Source: CAYWKL01 sp964459095 (lineage in GTDB: Bacteria > Patescibacteriota > Microgenomatia > Daviesbacterales > UBA10151). From it: DNA of 8,830 bases. The translations under genes were made by a program, and so were the position numbers. The notes below the pieces were generated by a model. That model made no database searches. It saw only the letters and a list, made by a program, of their open reading frames with translations, and was not told the origin of the DNA. The DNA lies in assembly GCA_964459095.1 (NCBI GenBank), contig CAYWKL010000037.1, positions 1 through 8,830 on the forward strand. The letters are read 5' to 3'. Positions 1-4,884 of the stretch are shown here, in pieces (the stretch's first letter is position 1; each line of letters opens with the position of its first letter).

Positions 1-573
1 ACCAGATTGTGTTGGGTCAAATCTATCAAGAGGAAGAAGCTCTGGATTATTGATACCTATACTAAGATCTACAAGCTCATTATTAAGACTATTAAAAGTG
101 AAAGAAATTTTTGTAAGAGGTACCCTTGTAGCGACTGAAAAGGAAGGCCACATACGATCTTCATGGTATCTGAAAAAAACAGGACGTTCTCTTTGGATTT
201 TCTTCAAATACTGTGCAGTTGTTTGAATACTTATTTCAGGATTACCTGTTAAAAGACTTAGAATCTGATTAACCGCTTCCAGAGATTGGGGAGTATGAAG
301 ACTGTCTCTCGGATCATCACCAAAGTAAGGCTGACCCGCGAAGATATAAGTAGAATGTAATGAATAAAGTCCAGCTCTAAAAGGTGGTTTAGTTACTTCT
401 TCAAACAAACTAACAATATCCTCTACAAGAGTTGCAGTTTGAGCGTCCCTCCCTCCAGCCATTCTTTCAATCTCAGGTTTAAGAACTTCAAAACTTGCTC
501 TCTCAACTTTAAGAGCTTCCCCTTCTGTTACTGACTTATAATAATCTAGTGGATAAAGTTGCTCTTCTGGCAT
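1..573 (-). CDS. Hypothetical protein, N-terminal 191 codons, cut by the window edge
   Basis: The minus strand is open from an ATG at 573 to the left edge, 191 codons with no stop. The product starts MPEEQLYPLDYYKSV and, at the edge, reads LLPLDRFDPTQSG. I do not recognise the family. It has no signal peptide and no membrane segment; it is a mixed soluble-looking sequence with an acidic helical start (about residues 12-60) and a more beta-like part towards the edge (about 135-180, ending in SFTFNSLNNELVDLSIGI). The frame stays open upstream to a TGA at 664-666, so a TTG start inside the repeat is possible, but the ATG is the better choice. No Shine-Dalgarno sequence precedes it. The long open frame and codon pattern support a real gene; the function is unknown. 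The C-terminus lies outside the window. Confidence 0.8.
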   Translation of the reverse strand, partial: MPEEQLYPLDYYKSVTEGEALKVERASFEVLKPEIERMAGGRDAQTATLVEDIVSLFEEVTKPPFRAGLYSLHSTYIFAGQPYFGDDPRDSLHTPQSLEAVNQILSLLTGNPEISIQTTAQYLKKIQRERPVFFRYHEDRMWPSFSVATRVPLTKISFTFNSLNNELVDLSIGINNPELLPLDRFDPTQSG

Positions 574-577
574 ATTT

Positions 578-697
578 AGTCCAAATGTTACCAAATACTT
601 CCTAATATTACCAGATATTTCCAAAATATCCCGACTTGTCAATACACTTCCAACCCCGAGTTGTCAAGCTATTACACTTACCTAGTGTTACCAAATA
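578..697 (-). repeat. Degenerate array with a 10-bp period upstream of the minus-strand gene
   Basis: On the plus strand a CC dinucleotide recurs exactly every ten bases at 581, 591, 601, 611, 621 and 631, and again in the same phase at 681 and 691. Read on the minus strand the units resemble TATTTGGTAA (units at 688-697 and 588-597 are identical, 608-617 has one change), with looser units such as TATTAGGAAG and CATTTGGACT. The two exact copies of the 14-base string tgttaccaaatact (586-599 and 686-699) lie 100 bases apart, again a multiple of ten. The central units 638-677 have lost the CC phase and coincide with the 60-bp repeat. A ten-base period is not a codon multiple, so this is not a coding effect. 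The array ends five bases before the ATG at 573. It could be an array of helically phased protein sites or a decayed tandem repeat. Confidence 0.6.
615..674 (-). repeat. 60-bp dispersed repeat, copy 1
   Basis: This copy matches 2202-2261 in the same orientation at 59 of 60 positions; the only difference is C at 645 against G at 2232. Inside it, the 13-mer CCCGASTTGTCAA occurs twice, 25 bases apart (630-642 and 655-667). On the minus strand these read TTGACAAsTCGGG, so each holds a perfect TTGACA, the bacterial -35 consensus. No convincing -10 box follows at 16-18 bases. Copy 1 lies just upstream of the minus-strand gene starting at 573. It contains no open reading frame of note and no terminal inverted repeats, so it is not an insertion sequence. 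Confidence 0.85.
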
Positions 698-716
698 CTA
701 AAAGACATAAATTAAT

Positions 717-747
717 TTGACAATAAGAGGAATATTTAAGTTAAAAT
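717..747 (+). promoter_or_regulatory. Predicted promoter of the glycosyltransferase gene
   Basis: A perfect -35 TTGACA at 717-722 is followed after 19 bases by TAAAAT at 742-747, which matches five of six -10 positions. The ATG at 758 lies 10 bases after the -10 box, so the transcript would start at or within a few bases of the start codon. No Shine-Dalgarno sequence is present. The 19-base spacer is longer than the usual 17, which lowers confidence. Confidence 0.45.
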
Positions 748-757
748 ATTCTTCTAA

Positions 758-2137
758 ATGGTCCGAAAAATAATATTTTTAGATTTAATAGTACTTTTAA
801 TTTTACTTTCTCTATCTCCTTTATTTTTTTATAAACTGTCTCAATCTTCTTTAAATAACTGGGATGAGGCTTGGTATGCAAGTATTTCAAGGCATGTTTT
901 AGTAACTGGGGATTTATTTAATTTAAAGTGGAATGTTGCTGATACTTTTGTTGATCAGCCACCTGGAGCCTTTTGGATAACTGCTGTTTTTTTTAAGATT
1001 TTTGGAATAAATGATTTTACAGCCAGAGCCCCTTTTGCAATTGCTGGGGAGCTTTGTCTACTTGTAACATATTTTTTAGGTAAAGAACTCTTTAATAGAA
1101 TTGTTGGATTTGCATCCGCAATAGCTTTAACCTCTGCATTTTGGTTTTTATATAGAGCAAGATCAGGGAATTTAGATACTCTTTTAACTTTATTTTTTAT
1201 CTTAACAATTCTTTTAGCGCTAAAGTCAATTAAAAACAAAATATTTTTTATTCCGTTTAGTTTATCCCTGGGATTTCTTGTAGTAATAAAATCAATTCTA
1301 CCTTTTTTAATCCTCCCTGCCTTATTTCTAATTTTTTATAAATCAAAAATATATAGGTTGAAGGATTTTTTATTACCAGTTCTTTGTGTTTTTTTAACTT
1401 TTGGGGTTTGGATATTTGTTCAGTTTTTAAATGATCCAAAATTAGCTCTGCATCATTTTATTTACAGTACAAGAAGGTCCTCTTTAGATAATGATTTTTT
1501 AAGGAGCTTTAATTTGATAAAAACATATATCCATACAGGGATTGGCAAATGGTTTTGGCCGGGAATTGTTGGTTTATTGACAGGCATTTTTTTAAAAAAG
1601 AGGGAATTTTTAATTTTACTTACTTTTATTTTAAGTTATGTAATTCCATTTATTTTTTCTCCGGAGGTGCAGATTTGGCATTTTATACCTTTATATCCGT
1701 TTTTAATTATAAGTTTTTTTGGAAGTTTTTACTTAATTTTAGAAAAAATTATCCCCAAATTTTTATATAAGAAATCTTTAACTTTCTTTTTAATTTTAAC
1801 TTTTTGTTTATTTTTAAGTTACTCTCAACTTAAAGCTGCTATTTATCAATTTATTGAGATACCCTCCTATATTAGCGATGAAGCAATTTTATCCAAAAAT
1901 GCCTCTTTTTATCCAGAGAAACTTTATATAGATGGAGATTTTGTTCCGGTTGCACATTTTTATTCCAATAAACAGGTAACTAAACTAAAGGCAAATGAAC
2001 TAAAACCTTTAATTCAAAGTAATAAAAAATATTTAATTATTACAAATACCTGGAGATTGGACGGCGAAAAAATATCTACAGATAGTTTGAAGATTTTAAA
2101 AAAAGACAGGGATAAAATATTAATTAGGAAAAATTAA
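758..2137 (+). CDS. ArnT/PMT-type membrane glycosyltransferase (GT39/GT83-like)
   Basis: This 459-aa polytopic membrane protein has the layout of the PMT_2 / ArnT group, which moves sugars from a polyprenyl-phosphate carrier to an acceptor outside the membrane. The first membrane segment is at about residues 5-25. The first outer loop carries the acidic motif NWDEAWYA (D36, E37), followed by VDQPPGAFW (66-73), equivalent to the family's KPPL-type motif. RAPFAIAG follows at 90-97, and the second acidic site is in RSGNLDTLL (D140). Many hydrophobic segments follow up to about residue 355. The last 90 residues form a soluble domain, predicted outside, containing YIDGDFVPVAHFYS. The usual family length is about 450-600 aa, so it is complete. 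The sugar and acceptor cannot be read from the sequence. The gene is richer in T runs than its neighbours, as expected for many Phe and Leu codons. It stands alone and converges on the acyltransferase gene. Confidence 0.85.
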   Translation: MVRKIIFLDLIVLLILLSLSPLFFYKLSQSSLNNWDEAWYASISRHVLVTGDLFNLKWNVADTFVDQPPGAFWITAVFFKIFGINDFTARAPFAIAGELCLLVTYFLGKELFNRIVGFASAIALTSAFWFLYRARSGNLDTLLTLFFILTILLALKSIKNKIFFIPFSLSLGFLVVIKSILPFLILPALFLIFYKSKIYRLKDFLLPVLCVFLTFGVWIFVQFLNDPKLALHHFIYSTRRSSLDNDFLRSFNLIKTYIHTGIGKWFWPGIVGLLTGIFLKKREFLILLTFILSYVIPFIFSPEVQIWHFIPLYPFLIISFFGSFYLILEKIIPKFLYKKSLTFFLILTFCLFLSYSQLKAAIYQFIEIPSYISDEAILSKNASFYPEKLYIDGDFVPVAHFYSNKQVTKLKANELKPLIQSNKKYLIITNTWRLDGEKISTDSLKILKKDRDKILIRKN

Positions 2138-2156
2138 TAAGAAATTGAAGTACTTA

Positions 2157-2242
2157 GGTTGGAAGCTATTCAACACCGGGTGTTGACCTACAAAAGTCTA
2201 AATATTTCCAAAATATCCCGACTTGTCAATAGACTTCCAACC
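2157..2242. repeat. Imperfect inverted repeat in the convergent spacer
   Basis: The left arm GGTTGGAAGCTATT (2157-2170) is complementary to the right arm AATAGACTTCCAACC (2228-2242) over 14 pairs with one bulged A. The right arm lies inside copy 2 of the 60-bp repeat, so the left arm is a diverged piece of the same repeat in inverted orientation. Transcripts entering the spacer from either gene could fold here. No T-run follows either arm, so it is not a standard intrinsic terminator. Confidence 0.55.
2170..2186. repeat. Perfect 17-bp palindrome between convergent genes
   Basis: TCAACACCGGGTGTTGA has 8-base arms around a single central G. It lies 32 bases after the glycosyltransferase stop and 16 bases before copy 2 of the 60-bp repeat. 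The core resembles the CAACyCCGrGTTG-like part of that repeat, suggesting related elements. It could be a site for a dimeric protein or an RNA hairpin. No U-tract follows, so termination is not clearly supported. Confidence 0.65.
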
Positions 2243-2261
2243 CCGAGTTGTCAAGCTATTA
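2202..2261 (-). repeat. 60-bp dispersed repeat, copy 2
   Basis: It is 59 of 60 identical to 615-674 in direct orientation. Its right end overlaps the TAA stop codon (2259-2261) of the minus-strand acyltransferase gene. Unlike copy 1, no minus-strand gene lies directly downstream; minus-strand transcription from here would run antisense into the glycosyltransferase gene. This makes a simple role as promoter of a following gene unlikely for this copy. Confidence 0.85.
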
Positions 2262-3032
2262 GTTAGTTCCTAAGAGCCTTTTGATTCTCATTTCATTCAC
2301 TTGTTTTTGAAGACCATAAATATTTCTTTCTAGGTCCTGAGTCATTGCTGCTATAGCTTCACGTTTTGGAAGATTAAGATAATCTCTAAAATATCTGGGT
2401 TCTCCAAAAGCTGCCTGGAAAGGATTGCGGTCTAAAATCTTTCCGTCAGTGTATGCAGGAACTACAGGGAGATCTGGCAGCTGACTGGCTACCCATGAAA
2501 CACCATCATGTACTGTGTCTACTGTTCTTGACATATCCAAAAAGAACCCTGTTATTTGTCCTGATTTTAAAGCTTCCAGAATATCCCTCATTTCTGCTCT
2601 ATATGGACGAAATCTATGAATTGGAAGCGCACAAATTTCTCTTAACAGAAAGCCCCTAAATTCTGCTCCTAATTTGCCTTTCCAACTTTTTTCTTCGAAA
2701 GGTTCCTCACCTGTTTTTGCAAGAATACTAGGGTCTTCCGGTTCTCTGGGGAAAAGCTTTGTGTGGCCTGCGACCATAGCGACTGATCTTCCAGTTATTT
2801 CCATAACTGCTTCTGGCAGCATTAAAGTCTGCAGTGCTGAAGTATGTTTAGAGGTAACTATAAAGGGACCTTGTTTTGGTAAATATTCAGCTCCTGAAAT
2901 TTCAAACCCTTTTATCAGCGTAAATAATCTAGCTATCCCAATCATTGGGGTAGCCACCCAAAGATTGACGTCTGGTTTTTCAATTCTTGTTCCAAAAATT
3001 ATTGGCGTTTTTCTCTCAGCGCTTTCACCCAT
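2259..3032 (-). CDS. PlsC-like acyltransferase with altered catalytic motif
   Basis: This 257-aa protein follows the plan of the PlsC / 1-acyl-glycerol-3-phosphate acyltransferase family (PF01553), which makes membrane phospholipids at the inner face of the membrane. GAEYLPKQGPFIVTSKH (47-63) matches the family entry strand and catalytic His (H63). The expected HX4D motif reads HTSALQ, so the Asp is Gln68. The later FPEGTR block appears as FLDMSR (164-169), keeping an acidic residue and R169. LPVVPAYTDG (188-197) and the FGEPRYF stretch (209-215) fit the last conserved block. The C-terminus from about 222 is a charged helix. With H kept but D lost, it may have changed activity, or may bind acyl groups without transfer. 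ATG at 3032 gives the normal N-terminus. A TATATT box ends 8 bases before it. It is divergent from rpsF. Confidence 0.75.
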   Translation of the reverse strand: MGESAERKTPIIFGTRIEKPDVNLWVATPMIGIARLFTLIKGFEISGAEYLPKQGPFIVTSKHTSALQTLMLPEAVMEITGRSVAMVAGHTKLFPREPEDPSILAKTGEEPFEEKSWKGKLGAEFRGFLLREICALPIHRFRPYRAEMRDILEALKSGQITGFFLDMSRTVDTVHDGVSWVASQLPDLPVVPAYTDGKILDRNPFQAAFGEPRYFRDYLNLPKREAIAAMTQDLERNIYGLQKQVNEMRIKRLLGTN

Positions 3033-3040
3033 AAATTAGC

Positions 3041-3046
3041 AATATA
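3041..3046 (-). promoter_or_regulatory. Predicted -10 box of the acyltransferase gene
   Basis: On the minus strand TATATT (five of six to TATAAT) ends 8 bases before the ATG at 3032, consistent with a leaderless transcript. The -35 at 17 bases (TTGCTT, 3069-3064) is weak. The divergent rpsF promoter lies in the same 84-base spacer. Confidence 0.4.
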
Positions 3047-3080
3047 ATTCTTGATTATTAAAAAAGCAAATTCCAAACAG

Positions 3081-3109
3081 TTGAATTTAAGCCTAAAGAA
3101 ATGTAAGAT
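3081..3109 (+). promoter_or_regulatory. Predicted promoter of the rpsF-ssb unit
   Basis: TTGAAT at 3081-3086 and TAAGAT at 3104-3109 are separated by 17 bases; each matches four of six consensus positions. The box ends 7 bases before the rpsF ATG at 3117, so the message would be leaderless or nearly so. The whole spacer 3033-3116 contains no CCG, so the S6:S18-binding leader known upstream of rpsF in many bacteria is not visible here. Confidence 0.4.
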
Positions 3110-3116
3110 TACCAGA

Positions 3117-3386
3117 ATGCAAAATTATCAACTAACACTACTTATTAAAGATAGTTTAGAAGAAAAGGATAGGAAAGCTCTTTTGGAGAGCTTAATCAAG
3201 CAGCTTGGCAAGGTTACTAAGGAAGATTTATGGGGGTTAAAGGATATGGTTTATCCTATAAAAAGATCAAATAAAGCTTTTTATGCCCATTTTGAATTTG
3301 AGAACGAACCTGGGGAAATTCCTGCACTAGATAAATCATTAAAACTAAATGAGGATATTTTACGCTATCTTTTAATAAGGAGATAA
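3117..3386 (+). CDS. rpsF: 30S ribosomal protein bS6
   Basis: The 89-aa product is bS6, a protein of the small-subunit platform that pairs with bS18 on 16S rRNA. The start MQNYQLTLLIKDSLEEKDRK matches the family's MxxYEL entry strand and first helix. LIKQLGKVTKEDLWGLKDM corresponds to the second strand region and KRSNKAFYAHFEFE to the central strands; LNEDILRYLLIRR is the usual end. The frame is open upstream to a TTG at 3051, but that would add 22 residues without family character, so ATG 3117 is chosen. bS6 is typically about 95 aa, so nothing is missing. It is followed 17 bases later by ssb and then rpsR, the classical gene order. No rplI follows. Confidence 0.93.
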   Translation: MQNYQLTLLIKDSLEEKDRKALLESLIKQLGKVTKEDLWGLKDMVYPIKRSNKAFYAHFEFENEPGEIPALDKSLKLNEDILRYLLIRR

Positions 3387-3388
3387 TG

Positions 3389-3394
3389 TACAAT
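3389..3394 (+). promoter_or_regulatory. Possible -10 box before ssb
   Basis: TACAAT at 3389-3394 matches five of six -10 positions and ends 9 bases before the ssb ATG at 3404. There is no good -35 at 16-18 bases. An AAAAAGG stretch ends one base before the ATG, too close to work as a normal Shine-Dalgarno site. ssb may also be read from the rpsF promoter. Confidence 0.3.
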
Positions 3395-3403
3395 TAAAAA
3401 GGT

Positions 3404-3949
3404 ATGGCAAGCAGGAGTTGGAATAGAGTAGAGCTAATAGGAAATTTAACAAGAGACCCGGAGCTAAGGTACACTCCCTCAGGAGCTGCTGTTGCTACTT
3501 TCACAATTGCCACAAATAGATCTTATATTTCTGATGGAGAGAGAAAAGAAGAAGCAGATTTTCACCGCATAGTTGCCTGGAATAAACTAGCAGAGCTTTG
3601 CAGCCAACTTCTAAAAAAAGGAACAAGAGTCTTTGTTTCAGGAAGGCTTCAAAACAGATCCTGGGAAGGGCAAGATGGACAAACCCGCCAGGTTACAGAG
3701 ACAGTCATTGAGGATATGATTGTTTTGACTCCTAAAAATGGAGTAGTGTCTGACTTCTCAGAAGATGTAACCCCAAAGAAAGATTTACCTGATCTTCCTA
3801 CTGAGGAACATGAAAAAGAGAAATCAGCAGATAAAACTGAAGAAAAAAAAGAAGAATCCATCGACGATGCTCAGGACAAGAAGCCCGCTTCGACGCGAGG
3901 CGAGCCTAAAACAGAAGATCCTGGAAACCTAGATGATCTTCCATTCTAA
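3404..3949 (+). CDS. ssb: Single-stranded DNA-binding protein
   Basis: This 181-aa protein is a complete bacterial SSB, which coats single-stranded DNA as a tetramer during replication and repair. The OB-fold covers about residues 4-112: NRVELIGNLTRDPELRYTPSG (7-27), ATFTIATNRS, DFHRIVAWNKLAELC (52-66), LKKGTRVFVSGRLQNRSW (70-87) and TETVIEDMIVL (98-108). A long charged linker rich in Glu and Lys follows (about 113-172). The last residues DDLPF (177-181) are the family's acidic tip that docks repair and replication partners. The linker contains a GC-rich stretch (residues 153-168) unlike the rest of the gene. ATG 3404 gives the usual MASRSWN start. It sits between the two ribosomal protein genes, as in many bacteria. 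Confidence 0.96.
   Translation: MASRSWNRVELIGNLTRDPELRYTPSGAAVATFTIATNRSYISDGERKEEADFHRIVAWNKLAELCSQLLKKGTRVFVSGRLQNRSWEGQDGQTRQVTETVIEDMIVLTPKNGVVSDFSEDVTPKKDLPDLPTEEHEKEKSADKTEEKKEESIDDAQDKKPASTRGEPKTEDPGNLDDLPF
3861..3906 (+). repeat. GC-rich repeat-like insert in the ssb linker
   Basis: About 30 of these 46 bases are G or C, in a gene and window that are strongly AT-rich. The segment holds GCTCAGGACAAG and CTTCGAC, pieces resembling the TTCGACaagCTCAGGACAAG-type palindromic intergenic repeats seen in many bacterial genomes (recalled, not searched). A 7-bp stem CGCTTCG / CGAGGCG with an ACG loop and one T-G pair is present at 3886-3902. It stays in frame and encodes IDDAQDKKPASTRGEP, in the disordered linker where an insert would be tolerated. 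Confidence 0.5.
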
Positions 3950-3952
3950 AAA

Positions 3953-3977
3953 GTTTTGACATTTGAGTTTTGACATT
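3953..3977 (+). repeat. Direct repeat GTTTTGACATT upstream of rpsR
   Basis: The 11-mer occurs at 3953-3963 and 3967-3977, 14 bases apart, immediately after the ssb stop. Each copy contains TTGACA, but neither is at a usable distance from the TATAAT at 3987 (25 and 11 bases). It may be a duplication of a -35 region or a regulator half-site pair. Confidence 0.5.
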
Positions 3978-3992
3978 ATCCTAAGGTATAAT
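3963..3992 (+). promoter_or_regulatory. Predicted promoter of rpsR
   Basis: A perfect TATAAT lies at 3987-3992 with TTGAGT (3963-3968, four of six) 18 bases upstream. The ATG at 4001 is 8 bases after the -10 box, so the transcript would be leaderless. This gives rpsR its own start in addition to any read-through from ssb. Confidence 0.55.
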
Positions 3993-4000
3993 TCCAAGTT

Positions 4001-4267
4001 ATGGCAGTTGTAAAAAAAGAAAAAGATAGGGAAGAAGTGCCTGACAGATCAAAAGCACCTAGACAAAAAAGAGGGTGTAGTTTTTGTCAAACAAAGAAAG
4101 AGCCAAGCTATACTGATACTGCCTCCCTTAGGAGGTTTATTTCTGACAGATCTAAAATAATACCAAAACTTCGATCTGGCCTTTGCAGCAAACACCAGCG
4201 AAAAGTGACAAGAGAAATAAAATATGCGCGCCACTTAAGCCTGCTACCTTTTGTCACCAGAATTTAA
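4001..4267 (+). CDS. rpsR: 30S ribosomal protein bS18
   Basis: This 88-aa protein is bS18, the platform protein that forms a heterodimer with bS6 on 16S rRNA. ASLRRFISDRSKIIPK (41-56), the SGLCSKHQRKVTREIKYA stretch (59-76) and ARHLSLLPF (76-84) match the family's C-terminal core. It carries four possible zinc ligands: C26 and C29 (CSFC) and C62 and H65 (CSKH), the zinc-ribbon form of bS18. The N-terminal 24 residues are basic and probably unstructured. Length is at the upper end of the usual 70-90 aa. It lies 51 bases after ssb and has its own predicted leaderless promoter. Confidence 0.95.
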   Translation: MAVVKKEKDREEVPDRSKAPRQKRGCSFCQTKKEPSYTDTASLRRFISDRSKIIPKLRSGLCSKHQRKVTREIKYARHLSLLPFVTRI

Positions 4268-4287
4268 AATATTTTTCAAATTTAGTG

Positions 4288-4293
4288 TATATT
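4288..4293 (+). promoter_or_regulatory. Possible -10 box before the 193-aa gene
   Basis: TATATT (five of six) ends 9 bases before the ATG at 4303. No convincing -35 is seen in the A/T-rich stretch upstream. The geometry matches the other candidate leaderless starts in this window. Confidence 0.35.
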
Positions 4294-4302
4294 TAATACA
4301 AG

Positions 4303-4884
4303 ATGTCCAAACTGTCCGGGGCCTTTAATCAATTTAGGAATTTAGACAAAATTTCACCAAATGCGCTAAATAGATGGTTAAAGATAAAAAAAGACCCCCA
4401 AAACCTACTTAACTTTTTGGGAAACAGAATAATTTATCCTCAAACTGCCCCAGTTACTCCTGATGATATGGAGATTGATTTAGCTATTCTAAGGGAAGCT
4501 CTGCGCCTAGATTCTCAAAAATTTTATAACAAAGAAAAAAAGGAAATAGAAGTTCCTGAGGAATTCCTTAAAAGATTTGTTCCAGAATTTAAACTTCTTG
4601 CTGCTATTATTGATGGTGTAGAACCTTCGGGCTTGGTAGAAATTGTATTAAATAAAGACAAAGACAAAAAAGTAATAGCATCTTTTTTTAACCCAGAGAT
4701 TAAAGACGCGAAGGGTTTGATTAAAGCAGTAGTTGAAGGTAGATCTTTTAAGCTTCTTCCAAACACCCTAACCTTAATTCCTTGCAAAGGGGGAAAGCTT
4801 AGTCTCAAGATTGGCGATAGAGAAGAAATTAAATTTAACCCAGGGGATATAGGGATATTTGTTGATTTGAGAGTTAAATTATGA
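4303..4884 (+). CDS. Hypothetical protein, 193 aa, paired with the KOW-like protein
   Basis: I do not recognise this family. The product looks soluble, with no signal peptide or membrane segment. Residues 1-40 are basic and helical (NALNRWLKIKKDPQNLLNFLG). Residues 54-105 contain an acidic helical stretch (DDMEIDLAILREALRL). The last third (about 120-193) looks beta-rich: KVIASFFNPEI, FKLLPNTLTLIPC, KLSLKIGDREEIKF, GDIGIFVDLRVKL. Its TGA stop overlaps the next gene's ATG (ATGA), so the two are probably translationally coupled and may act together. The gene follows rpsR after 35 bases. Reading-frame length, codon pattern and coupling make it a confident gene of unknown function. Confidence 0.85.
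   Translation: MSKLSGAFNQFRNLDKISPNALNRWLKIKKDPQNLLNFLGNRIIYPQTAPVTPDDMEIDLAILREALRLDSQKFYNKEKKEIEVPEEFLKRFVPEFKLLAAIIDGVEPSGLVEIVLNKDKDKKVIASFFNPEIKDAKGLIKAVVEGRSFKLLPNTLTLIPCKGGKLSLKIGDREEIKFNPGDIGIFVDLRVKL

Noticed and set aside
578..697. Possible CRISPR-like array from the repeated units
   Set aside because: The units are 10 bp, degenerate and contiguous, with no unique spacers of 30 bases or so and no cas genes nearby.
615..2261. Composite transposon made by the two 60-bp repeats
   Set aside because: The repeats have no terminal inverted ends or transposase, and the gene between them is a glycosyltransferase; a mobile element is not supported.
2674..3039. 121-codon plus-strand open frame antisense to the acyltransferase
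   Set aside because: It is fully overlapped by the acyltransferase gene, whose protein has clear family motifs; the antisense product shows none.
3051..3116. Upstream TTG start that would extend rpsF by 22 residues
   Set aside because: The added residues have no bS6 character, and the ATG at 3117 gives the exact family start with a -10 box at the right place.
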